A DNA stretch of 64,000 nt, taken from NCBI GenBank assembly GCA_028291515.1, contig JAQGHU010000106.1, positions 124,001 to 188,000 of the forward strand. Direction: 5' to 3'. The notes under the pieces are model-generated. The model was not told where the DNA came from and did no database searches. It saw only the letters and a list, made by a program, of their open reading frames with translations. The DNA comes from Schlesneria sp. Lineage in GTDB: Bacteria > Planctomycetota > Planctomycetia > Planctomycetales > Planctomycetaceae. This document shows, piece after piece, positions 17,878 through 25,249 of the stretch (positions within the stretch are counted from its first letter, which is position 1; every line of letters starts with the position of its first letter). Both the position numbers and the translations under genes were made by a program.

Positions 17878-17931
17878 CGGCCACACCTGTTGACCGCTTT
17901 AAATCAGCGGTCAACGCGTGTGGCCGTTTTT
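17878..17931 (+). terminator. strong rho-independent terminator without an obvious gene
   Basis: ACGGCCACAC pairs with GTGTGGCCGT, and inside it TTGACCGCT pairs with AGCGGTCAA around TTAAATC; a run of five T follows. No plus-strand gene is found in the preceding kilobase, so it may end an RNA or be part of a decayed element. Confidence 0.6.
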
Positions 17932-18484
17932 CGTTTGGGGGGGCCGATCGATGTGTCAGTTCAACACCCGTCATTCTCAAAATCTCGCTAGACATCTGGT
18001 GACAAAATCGCAGACACCCCCAAAACCCTGCCATGGACTGACAAATTCTGCCATTTCGTAATGTTCGAGCCGACGAGCGCGATCCTTCCTGATGTCGCCG
18101 ACTTCGCTCAGTGATCGGGCGAGGTCGACCCACCGTACTGAGAGCTTTCCAGACCCGACAAAAACCTCGCATGAATTGCTCAAAAATGTGAAATAGGGGA
18201 TTGATCGAGTCACCTGTTTCATGGCACAAGAGAATGACAATCGGGATGCCAGTCAGCCCTCATGATTTGAGGCTTGATCAGCGCAAAACAACCTGAGTCC
18301 GAAGCCCGCCAGGCGGGATTGTTTTTTCACAATTGAATGCCGATCAGCAGCGACCTTGGAGTGTGGTGGCCCGACACCACTTTGGCTCCAATCGCCGAAA
18401 GCCTCACGGCCCAACCTGCCGAAAGATGGTAGATAACTTGATGCGGATCGTCGACCAGGTCGGCTTTACCCAGGCGGGAGTTTT

Positions 18485-18573
18485 CAGTCCCGGAGGGACG
18501 GCCGACAATAGCCCACCGATTTATCGGTGGGTTAACGATGGCTGAACAACGCCAGTCCCGGAAGGGACGACAG
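18485..18573. repeat. box-hairpin-box repeat with GTCCCGGAGGGACG boxes
   Basis: AGTCCCGGAGGGACGG, then the perfect hairpin CCCACCGAT-TT-ATCGGTGGG (18512-18531), then AGTCCCGGAAGGGACGACAG. The layout parallels the elements at 9803 and 11295 with different boxes. Confidence 0.75.
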
Positions 18574-18721
18574 AAAAGGATGTCGACACGAGATCTGATT
18601 CAATTGATGGAGGTCCTTTGACAACCGACCGCCAATCTGCGAACAACTCCCTTGGTAGAGTAGAATGGGAGGTTGTGTCACGCAGCCGAACAGGCGCGCG
18701 GCGACATATGGCTCAATTTGC

Positions 18722-18822
18722 GAGGGTGACACCACGAAGGACACGAAGAGCACGAAGGGGTCAGAGAACGGAACGCGGAATTCCATCTTCGTGCTCTTCG
18801 TGTCCTTCGTGGTGTCACCCTC
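18722..18822. repeat. fold-back element A, perfect 36-bp arms
   Basis: Arms 18722-18757 and 18787-18822 are perfect reverse complements (GAGGGTGACACCACGAAGGA, continuing ACACGAAGAGCACGAAG), with a 29-nt loop. It is preceded by GAGGTTGTGTC at 18669. Confidence 0.9.
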
Positions 18823-18865
18823 TATCCTCTTCCGCGCCGAGGGAGGTTGTGTCCCGGCCCAGTGA

Positions 18866-18947
18866 GTGGCACGTCCCTGACGCTTTTGGGAAGGGCGTGG
18901 TCTTTGCTTTCCTTACCACGCCCTTCGAAGACTCAGGGACGTGCCAC
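18866..18947. repeat. fold-back element B
   Basis: Outer arms GTGGCACGTCCCTGA (18866-18880) and its complement (18933-18947), inner arms AAGGGCGTGGT (18891-18901) and its complement (18915-18925). It is bracketed by GAGGTTGTGTC at 18843-18853 and 18956-18966, the same 11-mer as before element A. Confidence 0.9.
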
Positions 18948-18984
18948 CCAACTGCGAGGTTGTGTCGTGCAGAGTCGCCTCAAA

Positions 18985-19011
18985 ATCCGTGTTCATCCGT
19001 GTCAATCCGTG
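18985..19011 (+). repeat. three ATCCGTG units at 10-bp period
   Basis: ATCCGTG at 18985, 18995 and 19005, separated by three variable bases each (TTC, TCA). Confidence 0.8.
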
Positions 19012-19166
19012 GCTCGCCTTCTCTTGACCCCAATCGACAAGCCTCACATTGGCAATTGGTGATCCCTGGCATGAATGAGGCGAGCAGCCTTGACGCGATC
19101 ATTCATCCCGTTCATCCTCGCTACATCGCCTGCCGACGGAATCCTGCCTACTCGAGCTAGCCTCCC

Positions 19167-21068
19167 GTGTCCGCTGTTTCACCTGCTGTCCCTGCGAACG
19201 CGCCGACCAAGCCCGTGGCCGCCTCGCATTGGGGACTGGTCGCAAGGATGCTGTGGTTGGGCTGGCAGTTTCGCACCAACTGCCTGGCGGTGCTGATTCT
19301 GAATCTGTTGCTCGTCGCGCTCAACTTAACGGGGCTGCAACTGGCCGGACTGGGAATCGATGTGCTGCGCAGGGCATTGCAGCCCGACAGTCCGATCCCG
19401 CAATGGCCACTCGGTTTGACCCCGCCATCGAACTGGTCACCGATGACGTTGATCAGCGTCGTGGCCACTTTGGTCCTGACGGTGGCCGTCATCCAGGCGG
19501 CGTTGAAGTTTGTCACCGCCATCGTGGGCGCCGCGCTCAGTCAACAGATCGTGATCCAATTGCGGACCGATGTCTATGACAAGCTGCAACGCTTGAGCTT
19601 TCATTTCTTCGACACCAACGACAGCAGTTCGATCATCAACCGGGTGGCTGGTGATGTTCAGGCGGTGCGAGGATTCGTCGATGGGGTGTTGCTGAAGGTG
19701 CTCACTGTGGCACTCTCGTTAGGCGTCTATCTGGTCTACATGCTGTCGGTGCATGCCACACTCGCCTGCGTTTGCTTGCTAACTTCGCCGCTGCTGTGGG
19801 TGGGAGCGGTCTTGTTCTCCCGAGCCGTCCGACCGCTCTACAAACGCAGCAGCGACTTGAATGACAAGTTGATTCTGCGATTGTCAGAGAACGTGCAGGG
19901 GATTCAGGTTGTTAAGGGGTTCGCTCGCGAAGAGGATGAGATTGCTCGGTTTGAAACGGTGAATCGAGAATTGAAGGATCAGAAATACGACATCTTCTGG
20001 AAGCTGAGTGTCTATCAGCCGACAATGGGATTCCTGACGCAGATCAACCAGCTGGTCCTGATCGGATATGGCGGTGCCTTGGTGATTCAGGGCCAACTGC
20101 CATTGGGCGCCGGCTTGTTCGTGTTTGCCAACTTGATTCACGAATTTGCCAATCAAGTCGGCCATATCATCAACATTGCGAACAGTGCTCAGACAAGTCT
20201 GACAGGAGCCGAACGCGTCTTTGCTGTCCTGGACGCCGAAGTCGAGATCGACAGCCCCGTCGAGGCGATCTCGTTAGATCGAGCCAAGGGACGAATCTCG
20301 TTCGAGAACGTGCGTTTCGCCTATCGGGGTCCGGCTGGGACCAACGCGGGCGAACCGGCCGAAGCCGTCCTGCAAGACGTTTCACTACAGATCGAACCGG
20401 GCGAGATTATCGGCCTGGTTGGGGAAACAGGAGCGGGTAAGACGACTTTGCTCAATCTGATCGCCCGCTTCTATGATGCCGATGCAGGTCGAGTTCTAAT
20501 TGATGGAATTGATGTTCGGCAGTTCAACCTGCAGGAATTGCGTCGCAACATTGGCTTGGTGTTTCAGGAAAGTTTCCTCTTCAGTAACACCGTGGCGGCA
20601 AACATCGCGTTCGGACAACCTGGAGCCGATTTGAAGCAGGTCGAGGAAGCCGCGCGGCTGGCGGCAGCCCATGAATTTGTCGCTGATCTGCCTGAAGGCT
20701 ATGACAGCTTGATTGGTGAGCACGGCGCGAACCTCTCCGGAGGTCAACGGCAGCGATTGGCGATTGCTCGGGCCTTGTTACTGGATCCTCCGATTTTATT
20801 GATGGATGATGCGACTGCGGCGGTCGATGCCGAGACCGAGCACGAGATTCAGCAGGCAATCGCCTCGGCCCAGCACGGTCGAACGACGCTTCTGGTTTCG
20901 AATCGAATCAGTGCCCTGAAACGGACGGATCGGATCTACGTGTTGCACGAGGGACTAATTGTCGAATCAGGTAGCCATTCGGAATTGATGCAACTCGATG
21001 GCGAATATGCCAAACTGGCTCGCATCCAGTTTGACGATGCAAGTGAATCGCGGACAATGGCCAACTGA
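19167..21068 (+). CDS. ABC exporter half-transporter with degenerate ATPase site
   Basis: A 633-aa fusion of an ABC exporter membrane domain (residues ~35-350, about six TM helices) and a nucleotide-binding domain (~375-620). Walker A is GETGAGKT (419-426), the signature is LSGGQRQR (523-530) and Walker B is ILLMDD (543-548). The catalytic glutamate after Walker B is Asp (D548), and the H-loop histidine is Asn (N579 in LLVSNR). Such substitutions are known in the degenerate subunit of heterodimeric exporters, so a partner half-transporter is expected, but none is in the window. Substrate unknown. GTG start at 19167. It is followed by a DtxR-type regulator 155 bp downstream. Confidence 0.9.
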   Translation: MSAVSPAVPANAPTKPVAASHWGLVARMLWLGWQFRTNCLAVLILNLLLVALNLTGLQLAGLGIDVLRRALQPDSPIPQWPLGLTPPSNWSPMTLISVVATLVLTVAVIQAALKFVTAIVGAALSQQIVIQLRTDVYDKLQRLSFHFFDTNDSSSIINRVAGDVQAVRGFVDGVLLKVLTVALSLGVYLVYMLSVHATLACVCLLTSPLLWVGAVLFSRAVRPLYKRSSDLNDKLILRLSENVQGIQVVKGFAREEDEIARFETVNRELKDQKYDIFWKLSVYQPTMGFLTQINQLVLIGYGGALVIQGQLPLGAGLFVFANLIHEFANQVGHIINIANSAQTSLTGAERVFAVLDAEVEIDSPVEAISLDRAKGRISFENVRFAYRGPAGTNAGEPAEAVLQDVSLQIEPGEIIGLVGETGAGKTTLLNLIARFYDADAGRVLIDGIDVRQFNLQELRRNIGLVFQESFLFSNTVAANIAFGQPGADLKQVEEAARLAAAHEFVADLPEGYDSLIGEHGANLSGGQRQRLAIARALLLDPPILLMDDATAAVDAETEHEIQQAIASAQHGRTTLLVSNRISALKRTDRIYVLHEGLIVESGSHSELMQLDGEYAKLARIQFDDASESRTMAN

Positions 21069-21223
21069 CGGTTGCGATCGCATTTTGTCTCTCGCAGCGA
21101 GATGTTCACAATTGGCAATTCATTTCGGTTCAGGCGTTGGCGAGAACCGCTGACTTCGTAAGAATGAGTGAGCAGTTCGTTGTTGCTCACCATTTCTCTG
21201 CCGTTTGGACACCACTGACGCTC

Positions 21224-21898
21224 ATGACGACATTGACGGTCGAAAATTATCTGAAGGCCGTGCTTCAGACGACGCTGCGGACTGGCGTTGATTGGGTCAC
21301 GACAGGTCAGCTGGCCACTTCCATGTCGGTGTCACCCGGAACGGTGACCAGCATGATGAAGTCGCTGGCGGAAGGGGGGCACGCCGAATACCGACCGTAC
21401 GAAGGTGTCCGGTTGACTCTGGAAGGTCGGACCGTTGCGATGCGGATGCTGAGGCGGCATCGTTTGATCGAACTGTTCCTCGCGAAGACATTGGATTTGT
21501 CCTGGGATCAGGTCCACGAAGAAGCCGAGCATATGGAGCATGCCGTCAGTGATCGGTTGATTGATCGGATCGACGACTACTTGCAGCAGCCCTGCACCGA
21601 CCCGCATGGGGATCCCATTCCCAGCGCCGACGGACAGATGCGAGTTAACGATTCGAACGCGGTCCCGCTTTCGAAAATCGCCGCCGGGACATCGGTGCGG
21701 ATCGTGCGTGTTGTCGATCAGGGGGCCGAGTTTTTACGGTTCCTGTCGGATTCCGGATTCACATTGCAGAAGCAAGGCATCGTTCGCCACAACAGTGCCG
21801 AAGCCGGTATCGTGACCACGGAATTTGACGGCCAGTCAATCTCGCTGGGACATCCCGCGGCGGCTCAGATTCTTGTCGAGCCAGTGACAACGGAATGA
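21224..21898 (+). CDS. DtxR/MntR-family metal-dependent transcriptional regulator
   Basis: 224 aa: winged helix at residues ~5-65 (TVENYLKAVLQTT, then SVSPGTVTSMMKSLAEGGH), a dimerisation/metal domain with HEEAEHMEHAVSDRL (98-112) and a C-terminal SH3-like FeoA-type domain (~150-220). Such proteins repress Mn or Fe uptake genes when the metal is bound; which metal cannot be told. ATG at 21224 is chosen because homologues start just before the TVENYLKA helix; an upstream TTG at 21137 adds 29 atypical residues. No metal transporter is adjacent. Confidence 0.9.
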   Translation: MTTLTVENYLKAVLQTTLRTGVDWVTTGQLATSMSVSPGTVTSMMKSLAEGGHAEYRPYEGVRLTLEGRTVAMRMLRRHRLIELFLAKTLDLSWDQVHEEAEHMEHAVSDRLIDRIDDYLQQPCTDPHGDPIPSADGQMRVNDSNAVPLSKIAAGTSVRIVRVVDQGAEFLRFLSDSGFTLQKQGIVRHNSAEAGIVTTEFDGQSISLGHPAAAQILVEPVTTE

Positions 21899-21937
21899 TT
21901 TGAAGAGCGATTCGAACGTTGGTGTCGTCCGGGTTCA

Positions 21938-22516
21938 GTGAGACCTTTGATCTTGCCAAGTCACAGCGAATTTGCCGTCCGCTTCGCTGTCGTATCGGCC
22001 TTGTTGCTGCTACTTGCAATCGCGATCGGCACCGCATTGCTGAAACTGTTGCCGATTGCCCCCAGTCTGCCGCCAAACCATTTCCCGCGCGCCTTCATCA
22101 TCAGCACGATATTACTGTTGATCGGTAGCTGGTCACTCTCGCGAGCCTGCGCATTCGTCCGTCGAGAACGGCAGGTTCCATTTCGGCGGCATCTGCTCAT
22201 CAGCTTGGCGGCCGGGACACTTTTTGTGGCGATGCAGACTTATGCCCTCACCAGCTTGATCCGTCAGCAGCGTCCCGAGGATATCTCAACGGCGGCGGCA
22301 CCGTATGTCGCCGTGATGGTGGCGTTGCACGCGATGCACTTTGTGGTCGCGTTGATGTTTCTAGTCTTCGTGACCGTTCAAGCCTTCGCCGATCGGTACG
22401 ACCACGAGTACTACTTCGGTGTCACGATCTGCACCTGGTTCTGGCACGCCCTGGGAATTGTCTGGTTGGTCGTGATGGCCGTGATCGGAATCGTATCGCT
22501 GCCCCTCGGTGGATAG
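21938..22516 (+). CDS. cytochrome c oxidase subunit III-like membrane protein
   Basis: 192 aa with five predicted TM helices. The C-terminal half, ALHAMHFVVALMFLVFVTVQ followed by HEYYFGVTICTWFWHALGIV, matches the heme-copper oxidase subunit III fold, with the typical H-x-x-H region and W-H-x-x-x-x-W motif. GTG start at 21938. No subunit I or II is in the window, so this may be an orphan paralogue or part of an alternative oxidase encoded elsewhere. Confidence 0.8.
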   Translation: MRPLILPSHSEFAVRFAVVSALLLLLAIAIGTALLKLLPIAPSLPPNHFPRAFIISTILLLIGSWSLSRACAFVRRERQVPFRRHLLISLAAGTLFVAMQTYALTSLIRQQRPEDISTAAAPYVAVMVALHAMHFVVALMFLVFVTVQAFADRYDHEYYFGVTICTWFWHALGIVWLVVMAVIGIVSLPLGG

Positions 22517-22538
22517 AGAGGAGACTGCACACTGCGAT

Positions 22539-23978
22539 CTACGCCGCTCGTTGCAATAGTTCCGACATGGGCGCATCGCTCAGGCTCAGCGCCTGCAGGA
22601 CCCGCGCTAATGTCTGGATCGCGTTACAGGCCGGATAGGCTCCACCAAACCAGACGCGATGATCGGCGGTCAGGCCGAGATCGGCGTTGTAATGGATCAA
22701 TGAATTCGGCAGATCCGCGACCGAAGTCGTTTCCACTTGGCACGCAGGATTGATGGATTGCAGCGAACTTCCAATCTGCGGATCGAGCCGATCATCCAGC
22801 ACAACTCTGGCAGAGCGATGGTCGTGCAGCTCGAACAGGGTTAGTAGTCGTAACAACTCAGCGATGGAGACCAGTTGACCTTGATCGGTGACGAAGGCAC
22901 AGCGCTCGCCATCATCATCCACGATAATTCCCAGGTGATGCTCCCCCTGAACTGTTGCGATGGCCACGCGCTGAACATCGGCATCGCTGGGGTTATCCAG
23001 ATCTCGGCGTCGTACTGGAAGGATCTCGTGCGTGATCTGGCAGGGGAGCCGTGCGAATAATTGGTCGAGTAACTTTGGCAATTGACGCGTCGCAGAACCG
23101 CAGACAACTCGCAAAGGCCGCAATGCATGAAACAACTTCCACAACCCCGCTTCGTACGGAACGGCCGCGTTAAAGGCTCGTTGCGTCCCTGCATGTCGAG
23201 TTGGTCGAACGACGGTCGTCTTCGCGCGCAATTCCATCGTCCTCAGGATTTCAGGCTGCATCCACGGGATGGAACCGCTGCCGGTGAACTGGAACCCCGT
23301 CCACGCGGGATTGCAGCCGGCTCCGGTCACGAAGACGCCGCCTGCCGCATTCAGATGATGGCTGGCGAATCGGAAACAGGGGCCGGTGGTCTGCCCCAGA
23401 TCCACGACCTGACATCCGATTCGTCGCAGGCCGAGAGCGATTCCCATCACGATGTCAGGCGACGAAGGCCGCTCGTCAAAGCCGATCACAACCATCGGAC
23501 CTGGACGTACGATCGTCGCATTGATCAATGAAGTTGGTCGCGGCGATTCGCTGGCGTCAATGGCGCGGCCAATTCGGGGTTGCTCGTCCCAGAGCAATGA
23601 GGCGAATGCGGCACCCCAATTGGTCGCGCGGGAGCGATCGATTTCATTCAGATACGTCCCGCGAATGCCGTTGCTGGTCACCAGTGACCCTGTCGGGATC
23701 GACTCGGCAGTCGACGTGGTCATTGACGATCTTTGGACGGCATCGTTCTGAGGGCACGTTCGACACTCGGCGAACCCCGAGGCCAGACGTGCCAGGTGAA
23801 CGCTTCGCGAGATTTGATACGATTCACCCGGGCAGGTGTAGGTCTGACCATGATTGCTGCGGATCAGATCGGTCAGCGAATACAGCAGCGAAGAGGGGGC
23901 CTCTGGCCTGATCGTGGAGTTCGCGCCACGGCTGTGGTCTAATCTGGCCTGCTGCGATTCCGCTCCGACAATGGACAT
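22539..23978 (-). CDS. phosphohexomutase-like protein lacking the catalytic serine
   Basis: 479 aa related to the phosphoglucomutase/phosphomannomutase superfamily: an N-terminal NGIRG block (103-107), a region equal to the phosphoserine loop, TGAGCNP (218-224), and the metal loop DDDGER (354-359). In active enzymes the loop is T-A-S-H-N-P with Ser as phospho-acceptor; here that Ser is Gly and His is Cys. The domain 4 phosphate-binding R-x-S-G-T motif is also not found. It is therefore probably a pseudoenzyme or a divergent activity. A Cys pair (ECRTC, 71-75) is an added feature. Start 23978 is chosen since the frame upstream runs into the holA 5' end. Confidence 0.7.
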   Translation of the reverse strand: MSIVGAESQQARLDHSRGANSTIRPEAPSSLLYSLTDLIRSNHGQTYTCPGESYQISRSVHLARLASGFAECRTCPQNDAVQRSSMTTSTAESIPTGSLVTSNGIRGTYLNEIDRSRATNWGAAFASLLWDEQPRIGRAIDASESPRPTSLINATIVRPGPMVVIGFDERPSSPDIVMGIALGLRRIGCQVVDLGQTTGPCFRFASHHLNAAGGVFVTGAGCNPAWTGFQFTGSGSIPWMQPEILRTMELRAKTTVVRPTRHAGTQRAFNAAVPYEAGLWKLFHALRPLRVVCGSATRQLPKLLDQLFARLPCQITHEILPVRRRDLDNPSDADVQRVAIATVQGEHHLGIIVDDDGERCAFVTDQGQLVSIAELLRLLTLFELHDHRSARVVLDDRLDPQIGSSLQSINPACQVETTSVADLPNSLIHYNADLGLTADHRVWFGGAYPACNAIQTLARVLQALSLSDAPMSELLQRAA

Positions 23979-24101
23979 AGCTTGTTCCTGTCTCGCCGCT
24001 TGCGAGAGTGGACTTGTATGCCAAATAGGGGGAGCGGTCAATTGGCGTCTGGCGAGACCTGTCGGCAGGCGGTTGTTGAAACCTTGTAAGAACTTGCGTC
24101 C

Positions 24102-25091
24102 ATGCATGCTATCGAATTCTTGAAGCAGATTCCTGATCAAATCCCGCCCGTCACGGTGTTGTCCGGCGGCCAGCGTCATTTGAAGCAATCGGTGCTGACG
24201 ATCCTGAAGAAGCTGGTGATCAACGATGATGAAACATCGCTGACTTCGTTCATCGGTCGCGATGCCGATCTGCAGTCCGTCACGGACGAATTGCGGACCA
24301 TGTCGATGTGGAGTGACCGGCGGCTGATCATCGTCGATGATGCCGACGAATTTGTCACGAAATACCGAAGTGGCCTGGAAAAGTACGTCGAGAAACCGTC
24401 GAAAAAGTCTGTCCTGGTCCTGAACGTGAAGACGTGGACTAAGACGACTCGGCTAGCCAAGCAAGTCGCAGCCAGCGGTCTCGACGTGGATTGTTCGGAA
24501 CTGAAAGGCCCGCAACTCTTGAAGTGGTTGCAGGACTCGGCCAAAGACACGTATCACCAATCGTTAAGTCGCGATGCGGCGGTGCTGCTGATCGAACTGG
24601 TTGGCGACGAGTTGGGGATGCTCGATCAGGAGCTTTCGAAACTCGCGACGTACGTCGGTGCCGGAGCAAAGATTGAGTTTGCAGACGTTCAAACCTTGGT
24701 CGGGGGATGGCGGACCGAGACGACATGGGCGATGACCGATGCAGCGCGCGATGGTGACCTGGCGTTTGCAATCGGGGCACTTGATCAACTGCTGACGGCT
24801 GGCGAAGCGGGGCCGAAGCTATTGGGAGGCATTTCGTTCGTCTTCAAGAAGCTCGCGCAAGCGACAGACCTCTCGCGAACGATGCCACTCGATCAAGCTC
24901 TTCGTCAGTCGGGGGTCTTTCCGCAGGCGGTCCCCGCCAGTCAGGCATTTCTTCGCCGGGTTGGGCGGAACAAAGCCGAGCAAATCCTGAATCGTTTGCT
25001 CGCCACCGACGCCGGGCTAAAGGGAGGTAGTCGCCTTCCCGAGCGAATCCAACTAGAGAAACTGCTGCTGGAACTGTCAGGCGGCATCTAG
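24102..25091 (+). CDS. holA: DNA polymerase III subunit delta
   Basis: 329 aa with the delta-subunit layout: an N-terminal domain with YLSG-like LSGGQRHLKQSV (residues ~20-31), the RLIIVDDADEFV strand (~73-84), and a helical C-terminal collar domain. Delta opens the beta clamp within the clamp loader. It is divergent from the phosphohexomutase-like gene and convergent with the MfnF-like gene, where repeat R3 lies. Family call is solid although delta subunits are poorly conserved. Confidence 0.88.
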   Translation: MHAIEFLKQIPDQIPPVTVLSGGQRHLKQSVLTILKKLVINDDETSLTSFIGRDADLQSVTDELRTMSMWSDRRLIIVDDADEFVTKYRSGLEKYVEKPSKKSVLVLNVKTWTKTTRLAKQVAASGLDVDCSELKGPQLLKWLQDSAKDTYHQSLSRDAAVLLIELVGDELGMLDQELSKLATYVGAGAKIEFADVQTLVGGWRTETTWAMTDAARDGDLAFAIGALDQLLTAGEAGPKLLGGISFVFKKLAQATDLSRTMPLDQALRQSGVFPQAVPASQAFLRRVGRNKAEQILNRLLATDAGLKGGSRLPERIQLEKLLLELSGGI

Positions 25092-25144
25092 AGAAATCGG
25101 CAGAGGAGAATATTGATCCGCAGATTTCGCAGAATGACGCAGAT

Positions 25145-25240
25145 TAGTGCGGGTCGCACTTCCGTGTCGCGTTGAAACATGGGTTAGACACAGTGGGTTT
25201 TCGCTCGCGGGACTCCACAGTTAGGTGGGATGCGCTCTAA
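25145..25240 (-). repeat. 3'-of-stop structured repeat, copy R3
   Basis: Third copy of the element seen at 2231 and 7777, on the minus strand. Read on that strand it begins TTAGAGCGC 9 nt after the stop of the MfnF-like gene, has CCAC-CTAACT-GTGG, the CCGCGAGC core and the AGTGCG-ACC-CGCACT hairpin. So it too lies directly 3' of a coding sequence, in the same orientation. Confidence 0.85.
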
Positions 25241-25249
25241 ATAGATGAC

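Larger units (their letters stand above)
16986..19166. other. 2.2-kb repeat graveyard downstream of the cassette
   Basis: No convincing gene on either strand. It holds a half copy of the GTGCCACG repeat (17062), a hairpin repeat (17397), a possible IS21-like end (17650-17790), a strong terminator (17878), a small GTGGTG-GCCCGA-CACCAC hairpin near 18363-18380, a box-hairpin-box element (18485), two fold-back elements (18722, 18866), and a triple ATCCGTG repeat (18985). The frame on the minus strand from 18229 to 17783 crosses the terminator hairpin and is not believed. Confidence 0.65.

Noticed and set aside
17783-18229. 148-codon minus-strand frame in the repeat-rich region
   Set aside because: It runs through the terminator hairpin at 17878 and repeat-like sequence; no motif, so I treat it as chance.
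18303-18327. CCCGCC-A-GGCGGG followed by T-run as a terminator
   Set aside because: A loop of one base is not feasible and the stem that can form is only about four pairs, so it is too weak to call.
18985-19011. Repeat triplet considered as a CRISPR start
   Set aside because: Units are 7 bp with 3-bp spacers, far too short; no CRISPR-sized repeat/spacer array is seen anywhere in the window.
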